Origin: Owenia fusiformis
Lineage: Eukaryota; Annelida; Polychaeta; Sabellida; Oweniidae
Reading direction: 5' to 3'
NCBI GenBank assembly: GCA_903813345.2
Contig: CAIIXF020000010.1
Span: 35,765,425-35,829,424 of the forward strand
Length of the DNA stretch: 64,000 nt
Below are positions 33,716 through 46,117 of the stretch, one piece after another (the first letter of the stretch is position 1; each line of letters starts with the position of its first letter). A model generated the notes under the pieces. The model was not told the origin of the DNA, did no database searches, and worked only from the letters and a program-made list of their open reading frames with translations. Both the position numbers and the translations under genes were made by a program.

Positions 33716-34468
33716 ACTAACACTATGAAAAAGACATTCTTTCACATATGTCATAAATTCTTACCTCAGTGAATTGAGTGCTCTATTTTCTCCGTCCCAG
33801 AATGTACAAATATAGTAAAATTTGTGTCCATAATAACAAATAGGAACTTAAAAATTTGAAGTGATATTCACATGTTAAAGCAGACTCTTCAAATGTTGAG
33901 GTGATTTTGGAGCCCAATTACACCGCAAGGAGGATTGGTTCCCAGAATGCAACATGACACATGCCAGCTTTCAAAATGCCGTTCTGCCATTTTTAAACCT
34001 GTCATGAGTAAATAAGGTTAACTGATGTTGCATTCTGGGAGTCAATCCACCTTGGATCACAAACATGGCGATCCATGAAAACATTCGTTCGATTTGGTAG
34101 GGATTTATCGATCATTTGCTGGTATGAAGCTTTGGATTCATTTATTGTGCTCCTTAAAGTGAACGGGAATTATTTTTCTACCGCTTGGGAGAGTTTGAGA
34201 CATGAAACTTAGACTTTAGCTCAATGTGACAACTTTTGATGGTTGAGCTGAGGTTTATTAATGTCTCCCACTTTAGTAATTGATTCCAATAAACATACTC
34301 CCTCCAATAAAATGAGCATTTCCCATTATATCATGTAGATTTAAATAATTAAATCACGGGGAGGAAACTCTAAAACGAAACAGCCACTATATTAGCTTCA
34401 TTTAGGAATGTGTTTGCGTGAAGTACTTCAGGGTCCGCAACTCATACAAGAACACAAATGTGTACAAA

Positions 34469-35932
34469 ATGTCCCCACCAAGTGGTGATCCCATGAAATG
34501 GTTATCCTGAAAATGAGTAGACAAGACTTTACCAACACAATTTGAGGACGGAAAATCCAAAGTGGCCACCTTAAAATTTACCCAGAATGCCAAAAATTTA
34601 GTCAGTTCTAGATTTTCATACTAAGAACCACCCCTGAAAATTTGAAATTGATCCGTCACACAGTTAACCAGAAAACATGTAAACAAGACTTTACAGACAA
34701 GATTTCAGGATGGAAAATCCAAAATGGCTGCCTTGACATTTACCCAGAATGTCAAAAAACTAATCTGTTTGTAGATTTTCATACTAAGAATCATCCCTGA
34801 AAATATGAAATTGATCTACCAAACAGTTCACCTGAAAACGGGTAGACAAGACTTTACAGACAAGATTTTAGGACAGAAAATCCAAAATGGCTGCCTTAAC
34901 ATTTACGCAGAATGCAAAAAAAGTAATCAGATGTAGATTTTCATACAAAGAATCATCCCTGAAAATTTGAAATTGATCTATCAAACCGTTCTCCTAAAAA
35001 CGCGTAGACAAGACTTTACAGGCAAGATTTTAAGACGGAAAATCCAAAATGGCTGCCTTGACATTTACCCAGAATGCAAAAAAAAACTAATCAGTTCTAG
35101 ATTTTCATACTAAGAATCATTCCTGAAAATTTGAAATTGATCTACCAAACGGTTCACCTGAAAACGAGTAGACAAAACTTTACAGACAAGATTTTAGGAC
35201 GGAAAATCCAAAATGGCTGCCTTGACATTTACCCAGAATGCCAAAAAACTAATGAGATCTAGATTTTTATACTAAGAATCATCCCTGAAAATTTGAAATT
35301 GATCCACCAAACGGTTCACCTGAAAACGCGCAGACAAGACTTCACAGACAAGATTTTAGGACCGAAAAATCCAAAATGGCCGACAATAAAAAAGTCCTTA
35401 TGAGTTTTTGCTGATTTCTTTTTACAAAATTATCACATATAACTACTGTTAACAATAAAGTAGGCTTTTACAGCAAAGTACATCTGAAATTATTTATAAA
35501 GCTACTAAATAGTTAAAGTATGAAAACTCAAAAACACCATTCAATATGATACAAAGTATTATCGCGCGCTAACTTTTCTTAAGACATTCAAAATGGCTGA
35601 CATGACTGAGCTAGCAGGTCCAAAACCTAATCAGATCTAGAATGAAGTGAGCTGAACAAGATGTTAAAGTTTTAAAAGCAACTGTGAAGCAGTTTTTCTT
35701 AAAGTTTGCAGACAAGGATTTTAGCATTTGACTTCAAAATGGCCGACAGGAAGTAGGTATCGAGTTAATTTTTTTTCATCCACATCTGTATGCACTCATA
35801 AGTTATCCCTGAAAATTTGAAGGTGATATCTGTAGCGGTTTTGGAGAAAACTGCCGGACGTACGGACAGACAGACGGACAGACGGACGCGCCTAGGCCGA
35901 CAATATGGCCCCACACTATGTGGTGGGGACAT
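34469..35932. mobile_element. TIR element filled with about 162-bp tandem repeats
   Basis: ATGTCCCCACCA at 34469-34480 is inverted at the right end (35921-35932). Inside are about six units of 161-167 bp marked by GACAAGACTTTACAGACAAG, then GGAAAATCCAAAATGG and TTTACCCAGAATGC, followed by unique sequence and a (GGACAGAC)n tract. The same end and unit families occur at 60473-62168. No ORF of substance. Confidence 0.65.
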
Positions 35933-36055
35933 AACAAAAGGCTGTGGTGTGTACTTGTATGTCTATGTATAAGTGCACATAAAAGAACACAGGGCTCCTT
36001 CAATGAAGGGTTTCTGGGTCTATCTTCCATGTTAATTACGTAAATTACGACTGTA

Positions 36056-36667
36056 CAGGGTGTCAATTAAGTCCCGTCCCCCCTGCTACAGCTAAAACTG
36101 TAACAGACGGTACCTAGTGTGATATACCATTGGAAAGACCATCCAAAGTTATGTTAACTCACCAACTCTCAAGTATTTTGGATGAAATTTACCTCTATTT
36201 TTATGATGTCTTTTATAGTTAACGTGCCCTTCATTAAGTAGCTTTTTTGCGTCAAAATGACAAAGATATGACCTCAGAAATACGTCAAAAAGTTAATCTT
36301 TTTCGCATTTCACTTGTTACAAAAAAGGTTTTCACCAATTTCCTTGCACCTCTATTTTCTACACATCTAACCCTATCCAGATATTGGTTAAATTCATCGC
36401 CATAAACATATTTTGTCATCTTTTGGTCCTTTGACCTTTCTTATACCTGATTCTTAAAATCCTGCCAAATACGCCAAATTGCCATGTTTCTAGGCATATG
36501 GTCACCTCAATTGATACAATGTAAACATTTGTGAGATTGATTGACATGTGTCAGATATATGCCAATCAACGTAACTGTGGAAGACCTTTCCAATGATATA
36601 TCACACTTGGTACCATATGTTTTGGTTTTTGCTGTAGAAGGGGGGACGGGACTTATTTGACACCCTG
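36056..36667. mobile_element. 612-bp Tc1/mariner-type MITE
   Basis: Starts CAGGGTGTCAATTAAGTCCC and ends with its near-perfect inverse. Inverted similarity continues for about 100 bp, including GGTACC-AGTGTGATAT and CATTGGAAAG. It is flanked by TA on both sides (36054-36055 and 36668-36669). No transposase inside. TA duplication and CAGGGTGTC ends are typical of Tc1/mariner elements. Confidence 0.8.
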
Positions 36668-36745
36668 TATATATACGGGACATACCCAAGAGGTATTGCT
36701 CACCTTCATTGGTGGTAAACAAAATACAATACAATACAATACATG
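36668..36745 (+). repeat. (AATAC)n microsatellite tail
   Basis: Three to four AATAC units follow a short AT-rich sequence just right of the MITE. It may be a retroposon tail. Confidence 0.4.
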
Positions 36746-37611
36746 ACTCATCACATGATCAGAAATTAGGATGTAACTATTGAATCACATTGTCTGGTAC
36801 AGAAATGATAATGTAAATAATGGGGACGAGATGGCACAAATGTTGAATTTTTTTCCGGGTTCTAAAAATTTCCCGGTGAGAACCCTGCAAACATTTAAAA
36901 TATTCTCACCAGTATGGAAACTCTACATTAAGGTTCAGCTGGAAAATAACATTTTGGGAAAAAATTCCTATACCTGCACATGTTATTTTCTGGTAAAAAC
37001 ATCATAACGTATGACCTGAATCACTCAGATTGCATTGAAATAGTAGGTTACACTTGAGCATAGATATAAAATGATAGGGGTTATGTAATGTGAACTTATT
37101 CAACATGTCCAAGGACATACATGATAAATGAGCTTGAGATAAACCCATTACTCTCTTAACACCTTGGTGTCCGATGATCAAAAAATTAATTTATTCTCTC
37201 ATTTGGCCTTATTCTTAAGTTTTCCCTTCATATAATAAGTTTGGCCGATGCCTAATCTAGCGCCACCTACCTTTTGTCAGTTCATCACAGGAACTTGAAT
37301 AGAAATCCCCTTCTCTCATATCACGCAAATCAGTTCTCTCTTGCATTCGTCTCAATGGTTTCCCCAAAATGGGAGGAGATTCCATGAATTTTGTCAAGAG
37401 TTTTGAACTTCTATGAACTCTGACGTCATTCAGACAGTGGGCAAGAGAGGTTTTTCTGAAGAAAATGAGTGAGTTTCTTACAGCATTTGGATCCAATTTT
37501 GAGTATCACTATTACTGACTATGGAATGGACACGCATTTGACTTCAAAAAATAATAAGGCAAGTACATATGAGCAAGTAGACCAAATGATTCAATTGAGG
37601 CATGTCGGGGA

Positions 37612-39094
37612 AATGGTTCTAATTATCGCACGGTCCTAATTATCGCATGGTTGTTCTAAATAGCTAAAATATGCACCCACCATCTTTTAAACCAGTGTTA
37701 CGAAAAACAGTTCAACACCATTACTCCCAATCTTCATGATTTATTCATATATTTAGAAATATCTCTTCATTTTCTAAGAATTGTTTACTTCCGCTTTTGT
37801 AATAAATGCTATTGCGCAAGCAGTGAAATTCGTAGACAAATGAATTGACCTCCCTCAAAATAAAGACAGAAAAGTAAGTGTATTCACCTTTCCCCAAAGT
37901 CAGCTCATGAATATTATAATTAGCAAATCTGAAATCTCTGACGTCACAGAAAGGCAGATTTTTGCGGGAAAATCTTAACACATTAGAAGTCAATGTGAAT
38001 CGTGACGGAAACAGGTTAATTTTTATTGTCAAATTATGTCGTAGTAATAATATTTATGATAAATGTCATGTAAATTAATTAATTTTACTCACGCCTATAT
38101 TCCCCCTTCTTTATATTGTTCTGAGGAATCAAATGAATAGAGAAATATTAATGTGAAGAGTCAAATGTTTCCTGTACATTTTCAAATTACGCCGACTGTT
38201 CAAAACCCCATGTTTAGTTCTTGACTGTAAAACTTTAAACATCCCATGGTAATCTTAAGTTTGTGTAATATTTTCTCATGGGGTGAAGAAGGGGGTACGG
38301 CTTAACCTTGAAGAAAAAGTATTAGACTCTCAAATCTGGGACAACGGGGCATTACTTTCACTTACATATTTTTGGGCTTTGTATAAAAAACCTCATAACC
38401 ACCTACCCACCCACCCATCTACGTGGAACATGATACAGTCATTGAAGGGTTCAATTTTAAAGATTATTAAATCTCAAAATAGCTCAAATTATTAACATTT
38501 CTACCATTCCGGCTTTGTTTTATGACTACACAGATGACAGATCCATAAATAAAGGCATATGGATGCATTGTAATGTGTAATGACCCAAGGGCGCCCCAGG
38601 GGAATAAATAACTAACTACCGCAAGCATAGGTCCAACAAGCCAGATAAAGAAATTGAAAGGAGGTTTTTTATACAAAGCCATATTTTTGGATGTAGAAAT
38701 ACAAGAGAGAAACTCCGGCAATTCAAGCCGTAGCCAGGATTTACCTGGGGGAGCGGTTTTGCCAAGGGGGGGCTTTTTGACAGTTTTGGCATGATTTTAA
38801 AAGAATTTCTGGCCAGGGGGAGGGGGAGTGGCCGCTCCCTCAGCTCGAAATGTGCCCTGCTTTGACGTCATTAATTTTCATCGACCAATCAGCGCATTGG
38901 TCAGATGAGTACACTTTGGAATTTGGGGAATGGTGAATAATTTTAATTTTCTTGATATTTTACACTCAAACTGATAAAAAAAATGATATGAATGTATCTG
39001 TATAAACAGAGAAATATATACATTATCGTGAATTGACATCTGAAACACAACTGTGCGATAATTAGGATGACTGTGCAATAATTAGGACCACCTC
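37612..39094. mobile_element. Candidate 1.5-kb TIR element with doubled terminal motif
   Basis: The left end carries TCTAATTATCGCACGGTCC then CTAATTATCGCATGG. The right end carries the inverse of two similar units (GTGCGATAATTAGGATGACT and GTGCAATAATTAGGACC). The interior has only short ORFs. The exact ends and target duplication could not be fixed. Confidence 0.45.
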
Positions 39095-39437
39095 ACATGC
39101 GAGTCTAAGGGGTCTTAAAGTGTAAAGCGTTCGGAGATTGAGAAATGTCAAACACTACTTAAATTCTAGAAGAAAGGTTGATCATTCGTCTCATATTGTC
39201 AAAGTATGTTGAAGTTATCATATTTAAAATCGTCAGTACTTTCGAATTTTTTTGCAATTTTGAAAAGTAAACCACTGAATATTCTAGGGCAAGGGGGTGT
39301 AACGTCGACACGTGGGGCAAAGTCGACATAAAGAGACATGGTAACTTCGACACTAACCTATTAGAAGTAGAATTTCCATTTTCCGGCATGTTTGATTTCT
39401 GGAAAAACTAGATAACGGCAACTCCGCGGAGTAGCAA

Positions 39438-40186
39438 ATCCCAACGAACAAAATATCAATTATCGAATTCCAATCAATTATACTCATTACTTTGGTTGAA
39501 AATGAAAAAATTAAATTTTAGAATTGCGAATTCCTGCAAAGCAGCCATTTTGAATTTTCTGAGGTACAAATCTTAAAAATAATACCATAATTGTGATCTA
39601 CTCCAAAATTCCTTCAATTTGAGTATAATATAGCCATACTTTGAAGGGATCGAAAAATTATTGCGAAATCGTACATTAGACGGCCATTTTGAATTTTACG
39701 AGGCTCGAATCAGAAAAAAGATACAATATTTGCAATCTACTCTTAATTGCCTTTCATTTGAGTATAATAAAGCTATACTTCAGAAAGATTTAAAAATTAG
39801 CAAAAATTTCTGTTTTCCTGTCCCCCCATACATGGCCCCTGGGGGTCAGGATGAAAAACACAGAATATATGTGAAAAAGATAAATGTTGTGAATACACTA
39901 CCAAAATTTCAAACAATAATATTAATTACTTTGGTTTAGAATGAAAAATTTATGATTTTTGCGAAAAAGTCCCGTCATTTTTAAAGCGGTGGCCATCTTG
40001 AAAAATTTTTTTTGCGTAAAACTATTCATCAATATACATCTTTCCACTAAATATGAAGAAAATCTGTCAACTAGTATTTGAGTTATCTTCCGGACAGACG
40101 GACAGACTGACTGACTGACTGACGGACAGACGGACGGACGGACGGAGGGCTTCACTATATCCCTAACGAACTTCGTTCGTTGGGAT
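39438..40186. mobile_element. TIR element with (GGAC)n tract and duplicated 145-bp unit
   Basis: ATCCCAACGAAC (39438-39449) is inverted at 40175-40186. Inside, a unit with GCCATTTTGAATTTT and TTGAGTATAATA-AGC-ATACTT occurs twice about 145 bp apart, then a (GACGGACG)n tract. The minus-strand reading of that tract gives a meaningless Pro-Ser-Val-Cys repeat ORF. Confidence 0.55.
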
Positions 40187-40796
40187 AATTAAACTAGATC
40201 GGAAATTAGAGCTAGTAAACAACAAGGTGCTTCACAAAAATGTTTTCGTTATCTTGACGTTTTATGATGTTTACTTACCTATTTTTATAAAACTTGAAAT
40301 TTGAGTCAAAGTTTTGTTGATATTAATTCACTGCACTTGGGGTTATCTATTAATACGCGCAGTTCAACCAATCACTTTCTCTTGATTTCCTAATCACCTG
40401 GTACGAGTAGAGGCTAATATTTGTCCGTACTTCCACGTATGGGAGTATACATCCGGGTCACTACAATGGCGAAATCTATGAATATTTGTGATGTTATGAT
40501 GGTTTTGTTGAGATGGATATTTCTGAAACATAAGTAAAATTCGTAAGGAAACGGATATAATTTTCAACAACAATAGGAAGTTGTCAATATAAGTGAATGA
40601 TCTGGAAAATATGGTAAGTCACAGCTGACAAAATAACGTCAGAAAAGGAAAATGTAAATGCATTTGGCCTTGATCAAAATGTGGTAACTTTACGAGGATG
40701 ATTTCCTTTTTACGTTTATATGCTTATTGAGTCAAGGCTTGCTCTATTGACTTCTTTTTCCTTCTAGACGAATTCCTGTGATAGCACATAGTCCCC

Positions 40797-41285
40797 ACGG
40801 ACGTCAAGTACGTTTCTGGCGAAACCTGGAGCATAGATTATTTAGAGGACTGGAAACAAGATGGCAGACTATTTCAATTCTGGCAGTTCATTTTGGCCTA
40901 TTTCTCACTATTGACTCAGTTGTTCATCTAGTTTTACTTACCTTAGATGCTTAGTAATCTATTTAGTATAATTTTGTTTCCAAAATTATTGTCATTTGCG
41001 ATAATTAGTACTAAAAGTACTTTGAACAGATCAGCTGCCATTTGCTTGGCCCAATCGTACCAGTCCACAAAAACAGTGAAATCATATTAAAGATACCAAT
41101 TAAACTTTAAAATTGAGGCAGATGCGATACAAAAAGACTCTATTAATACAGATATACAGGTTACAGTCACCAAGATGAGCTAATTTCAGGCGAGATTCGG
41201 GAAATAAAAAGGTAGGTCATTCTGGTTTCCAGTCCTCTAAATAATCTATGCTCCGGCTTTCGCCAGAAACTTACTTGACGTCCGT
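40797..41285. mobile_element. 489-bp inverted-repeat element with 9-10 bp target duplication
   Basis: The left arm ACGGACGTCAAGTACGTTTC is mirrored at the right end, and about 75-80 bp of each arm pair with only a few mismatches (TCTGGCGAAA, GGAGCATAGATTATTTAGAG). Flanks are CATAGTCCCC (40787-40796) and GATAGTCCCC (41286-41295). A 9-10 bp duplication with long TIRs points to a Mutator-like MITE. Confidence 0.75.
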
Positions 41286-41527
41286 GATAGTCCCCATGAA
41301 ATCTCATCAAGTGACCATTTTTTCCATGGGCTTTCAACTAATTGAAAGCCCATGCTTTTTCTAAAAATTGATATTTTGACTGTCGGACAGGAAGGTTTTT
41401 AGCCTTTATGACTTATTTAGGCGAAGGCTATTTTGCCTGTTGCCATTCATTTCTGAGAGTGTGCGTCTTGGGGGGGGAGTAATGGGAAGGGATACCTTTA
41501 CTGGCCTTTCATGGATACTGGAGAACT

Positions 41528-41660
41528 TCACAGGACGTCTTGGTACTTGTAGTCATGCTTGGCTGGATGATCTGCCCAATGTTTGTCGAGGTTGATCTTA
41601 AATTGTAGTACATTGTCGGAATCTATGACACTTTGAGGGAGACTACATATCCAGCAATCG
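41528..41660 (-). pseudogene. LINE reverse-transcriptase C-terminal end
   Basis: On the minus strand it reads CWICSLPQSVIDSDNVLQFK, then INLDKHWADHPAKHDYKYQD and a stop. The LP-xVIDS-x-x-x-x-FKxxLDKHW pattern is the known C-terminal end of Jockey/L2-type ORF2 proteins. Only the last 40 or so residues survive. Confidence 0.65.
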
Positions 41661-43819
41661 TAATGTTAAATCGGACATCACCTTATCTCCTAACTGGTAC
41701 TATTACTGAGATTTCATATCAACACTTTAGTCTACTAAATTAATGTTTAAAACTCATATATGTGAGCGTTAATGCAGGGGCATTTCATACAGCCTATAAA
41801 CACTGCCCTTTCATCAAATGTCTTTTCTGGTTTCCTTAATTTCGCCAATTTCTTAAGAAATTGATGGATAATTTCAAGATTATATGATCAGACACATAAA
41901 CATGGCATATACCACATACGTTTCTCATATTTAGTTGTTGTTTTTTAGTTGTTGTTTTTTTGTTGAACCATATATTACGTACATGGATAATTGTATTTTA
42001 TTTACAAGTAGGCTGCATCTTGTATTAGACCAACATAGCATCAAGTTTCACTAGAGCTGCTTAGAACACTTCTTATCAGATGTGTTGACAGCTCTCCTGA
42101 TAAAGAAAGTGTCTGGTAATTTCTGGATTTGTTCCAGGAATTTATGACCCTCTGAGTAGCCTGGTATAGAAATGGCATAAAAAGTACACAAATATATAGT
42201 GAATATAATAACATGTTAGAAATAGACACCAAAATGGCATCCTATGCTAGTTGCGTAAAGATATTACATTTTCCCAAAATGAATGCCATGTGTGAAGGAA
42301 AACTGCATACTCGGCACAGGAAAGAGACCATTAGAACATGAATTCGCACAGAAATACAGTTTCTTCCAGTAACAAAACAATTCCTTAGCATTGCTAAAGT
42401 ACTTTGACATAAATCTTACAATATATCGAGGCAAATAGGTATGATAAAGATGTAGAAAATGGGTCACATGCTCACCTTTCAAATATTTGACATTTTGTTC
42501 AAACGATTGCAGCGCCACCAGCGTTCTTCTTGAGAACTAAATAGGGACCTGTCATTATCACGTACTAACCCCAGGGACCTGTTACGTTACATAGCACTTT
42601 GGCATGTCCCCGGGCAATAAACAATATTGCAAAATCCCCAGAGAAGCCTTTTTGAAGGACTCGTTTCCCCGATTATCATCTTAGATAGCCGTACATTGAC
42701 AGCCCCAATCTTACATAGCAGGGACCATAAGACAAGTCAGATAAGAAACCAATCTCCGAGCCTTTCGTTCAGTGCAATCCGCTACCTCATTTACTTAGTG
42801 GTGAAGGTACGCAAAAAATGAATTTTGAGAATGATAAGAAACGAGGCCCAGGCTATATGTAAGTTTAAAGGGGTAATAGAGACTGTAGAGAAAATAGGAA
42901 AGTTTTTATCTTTTTTTCTGAGCTATCAAGGCAACATTTGGTTTAACATCTTCTTTGACATACCTATTTTCTGATAAATTATCAATTTCAGCATTAAGGA
43001 GTGTAAATTCAGTTCAAAGCTTCAAAAAGGGGACTTCCACTTTTATAATTTTAAGATCCACCATGTTTCAAGAGGAATATCAGCTAAAATAATGTTTACA
43101 GTATCTAGGGGGTTTCTTTGTAGATAATAAAAATTGATGTTAGTCTTGATGAAATATCCAAACTTAAATATATTTTGACACTGGTCCATGATCGTTGAAT
43201 GACCCCTCTGCACTAATTATTGCACCTTTAATGTTGTTTGACAATTTCCAATTTGTTGGATATCGATTTCAGGTAAAACTAAAGGGTAGGTGGTCCTATC
43301 AAATTTTGGTCCTACTCTCCGCTATCATGGTGACCCAATAACAATTATTTTCCTTATTATGTATACACAGTCAGGGTCAGTAAGGGCCGTAAGGAAAGGG
43401 GACCATAATCCCCAAGGGACCATAATTTCTTTTACACCGGGTCAATATTTCGATGGCCGTCAAAAAACAATTTTTTTTTTAAGTTGAATATTTCCTTCAT
43501 TCATTACTGACTGTTTTGCGATAATTTAGTTTAGTGGAAGGCATTGAATGATAGATGTTCACTGGGGGGGGGGGTGCTAATTGAAAAATGCGTCACTCTA
43601 AATTACAGTGACTTAAAGCATGGGATGCTTAAAGGGACAAAGTGCGTAAATGAAGTCTCACTTTTGATCTTCATAGTATTTCCAATGGATTAATAAGAAC
43701 CTGATTTTTCATTTGACACCAAAAACAGCTCAAACAGACCCCATCAGACTTCGCAAATTTAATGCGAAAATTATTTAGAAATATTTTTTATAACTGTTTT
43801 TGTTCACATTTTTTGTTTT
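41661..43819. other. Non-coding, no recognised gene
   Basis: AT-rich with short ORFs only. GGGACCTGT occurs twice near 42545-42580, and homopolymer G runs near 43565. Nothing firmer. Confidence 0.35.
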
Positions 43820-44215
43820 TTTAGTGCAATTGTTTTTGCTCCTTTCTACCAATTCTTGAGAATGAAATAAAATGTCTTTCCGAACCTTGTTGGAACAAAA
43901 TAACAAAATAACACTTACAACATGTTTTTAGTCCTCAGTCAATATTATAGTTATACAAAGGAATTCTTGGTTGATTTTAAAAAAAGTATTCAAAAAATTC
44001 AAACAAAATCCCCCCAAAATAGATAAAAATCAAGATAAACCTTTTATTTCATTTAACAAGATACTTTTTTAAAATCAACCAAAATTTCCTTTGTACAATT
44101 ACAATATTGAGAGACCTAAACATGTTGTGTTTATGTCGTTTTGTTCCAATGAGGTTCGGAGATGTTTCATTTCACTCTGGAAACATGATACCAAGAACAA
44201 AACAAGTGTTTGATG
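43820..44215. repeat. Foldback element with about 150-bp arms
   Basis: The left arm (about 43820-43995) and right arm (about 44035-44215) are inverted copies. Shared blocks include CCGAACCT-x-x-TTGGAACAAAA, ACAACATGTTT, CAATATT, TACAAAGGAA and TTGGTTGATTTTAAAAAAGTAT. The centre is AT-rich. No ORF. It resembles a MITE. Confidence 0.7.
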
Positions 44216-45390
44216 TGTTTTCTAAAACAATATAGATGAAAGTATATATATTTTTTCAGATTATATTGTTACCATTCAAAGGATGATCATTAAATTGAAG
44301 TTGTGTAAAATTTTCAGTATGTTTAGATGACTGGTTTAAGAGAAATGCGTGTTCAAAAAGTTCACCATATCGATACCCCTCTTTTAGATTTTTTATGACT
44401 GGTTTAAGAGAAAAGTGTGTTCAAAAAGTTCTCCACCACTCCTTAAGGCCCATTTCTGGATTAAGTTAAATATTGTGGCAAATAAAATAAAAGGCAAATA
44501 AAAGGCAAAGTAATAACCAAAAAGGCCCATTTATTGAAGCTCGCCAACACTTTTTCCGGCCCCATCCTAAGGGGGAGCGGGCCCCAAGAGAGCATTTCAG
44601 TTGCAGAGATTCGAAGAAATTTGTGGGGATAATTTTTCGTCCCCTGTGTTATTTGGCTTTATTTTTTCCAGATGGTTCCTAAAAAAGATGATTTAACCTA
44701 GACGACTGGGGAGTTAGGGTTAAAGTTGCCAAACATTTGGAGGGGATTACGTCATTTATTCTTAAAAGTTTATAATGCGTTACACTTATATTCCCAGTAC
44801 TATAAAGTGTTTATTTTATTTTAAGAAACTAAAGGATGCGAGAATGTATGCAATGGTATGCAATATTTCTATTCTAAAAAATGTTGTCGTGTTATTTGAA
44901 GGTCTGTACGTATGTAATCTCCGAACGTTTGATTTAGTCTTTTAAGCCCACTATATATGTACGGATGTACGGATTATGTTTAATCCTCATACACGTGAAA
45001 CAACGCGGTCTTTCATCATAAAAAGGCATATGTTTACCCGCGATCAGAATTTCGACTACGAGAAATGGCTATGTAATTTATGAAGAGAAATGGCTATATG
45101 TGCATGCAATCAGCTATGTTATATTACTACTAAACTGGCCAGAAAAAGTCAACTTTAGTCGTTGTGGCTCGTTTTTCACAGATGGCAGAAATTTTCTTGG
45201 GAAATAAGTCTTACATCCTAAATAAAATGTACTGTATTTCTTTAGGATGTATTTTCTTAGAAATATTCTGCCATCTGTGCTTGCTTCTTATCACTACCAT
45301 TCGAAATTGGTACGATCACTAAGTATAGGGTGTTATGGATTTTAGATATCTGAGCTACAAACGTTGTGCCAAACCCATGAAACCGCTCTA
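44216..45390. other. Non-coding spacer
   Basis: A 30-bp block (GACTGGTTTAAGAGAAA...GTGTTCAAAAAGTTC) occurs twice at 44329 and 44398. Otherwise nothing recognised. Confidence 0.35.
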
Positions 45391-45596
45391 CAGGGCGTAT
45401 AAAAAACGCAACAAGTAGTTATCTCGTAAAATCACAAAACTAGTGATGACTACATCAATTACATTCAATGTACCATAAAGCCATGTCTCTCCTCTTTGCA
45501 AAAATATGTCATTCATTCACATGTGGTAATGGTTGGGTGAGAAATCCTTCCATTTGCACAGTGGGTCAAAATCAGCTCTGTACCAAGTTTTAGATA

Positions 45597-45880
45597 TTGA
45601 AAAAATCAGTGCAAGGGCTAAGTGCCAATGGAAGTTCCCCTGACTTGAATCGTTGTGACTTTTTCTTTTGGAGCTATCTCAGGAGCATCTGTGCTCACAA
45701 TTCCTCCACCAGATATTGCAAAACCATTAGAAAGATTTGCCCATGGGCTGCTTTTCTTTACTTTAACCCACACATGATTCAGGGCTGAACCATGCATGAG
45801 GTGGACAGATGAGTGCATCTTTATGTGCAAGGAAGTGGTTGCAATTCGGAGGGTTATAAGACATATTCTTGCAAGAGTAT
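45597..45880 (+). pseudogene. Mariner-like transposase C-terminal relic
   Basis: Reads GSSPDLNRCDFFFWSYLRSI, the SPDLNPCDFFLWGYLK-type motif carrying the third catalytic acidic residue. After frameshifts an RWTDECI-like C-terminal trace follows near 45800-45860. Earlier catalytic motifs are lost, so it is a 3' relic within the TA-flanked element. Confidence 0.65.
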
Positions 45881-46117
45881 GAGTATGAACACTTTACTGT
45901 CTATGCCATACCTGTCACACCTTCTTCCAATAGCCCCTATGCCCCTTGTACTGACTTTTGCAATGTTTTAAACTTGGGTCCGAGCTGAATTTTGCCCCAC
46001 TTTGCAAAATTAATGATTATTCGGCCAGAGATGACTCCCTGTGAATGAATGATATTCCATTACAAAGAGGAGTAATTTGGCTTTTGGTACATTGAATTGA
46101 AAGGACGCGGTCAGCAT

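Noticed and set aside
35803-40155. Pro-Ser-Val-Cys repeat ORFs
   Set aside because: Translations of GGAC/GACG short tandem tracts inside TIR elements.
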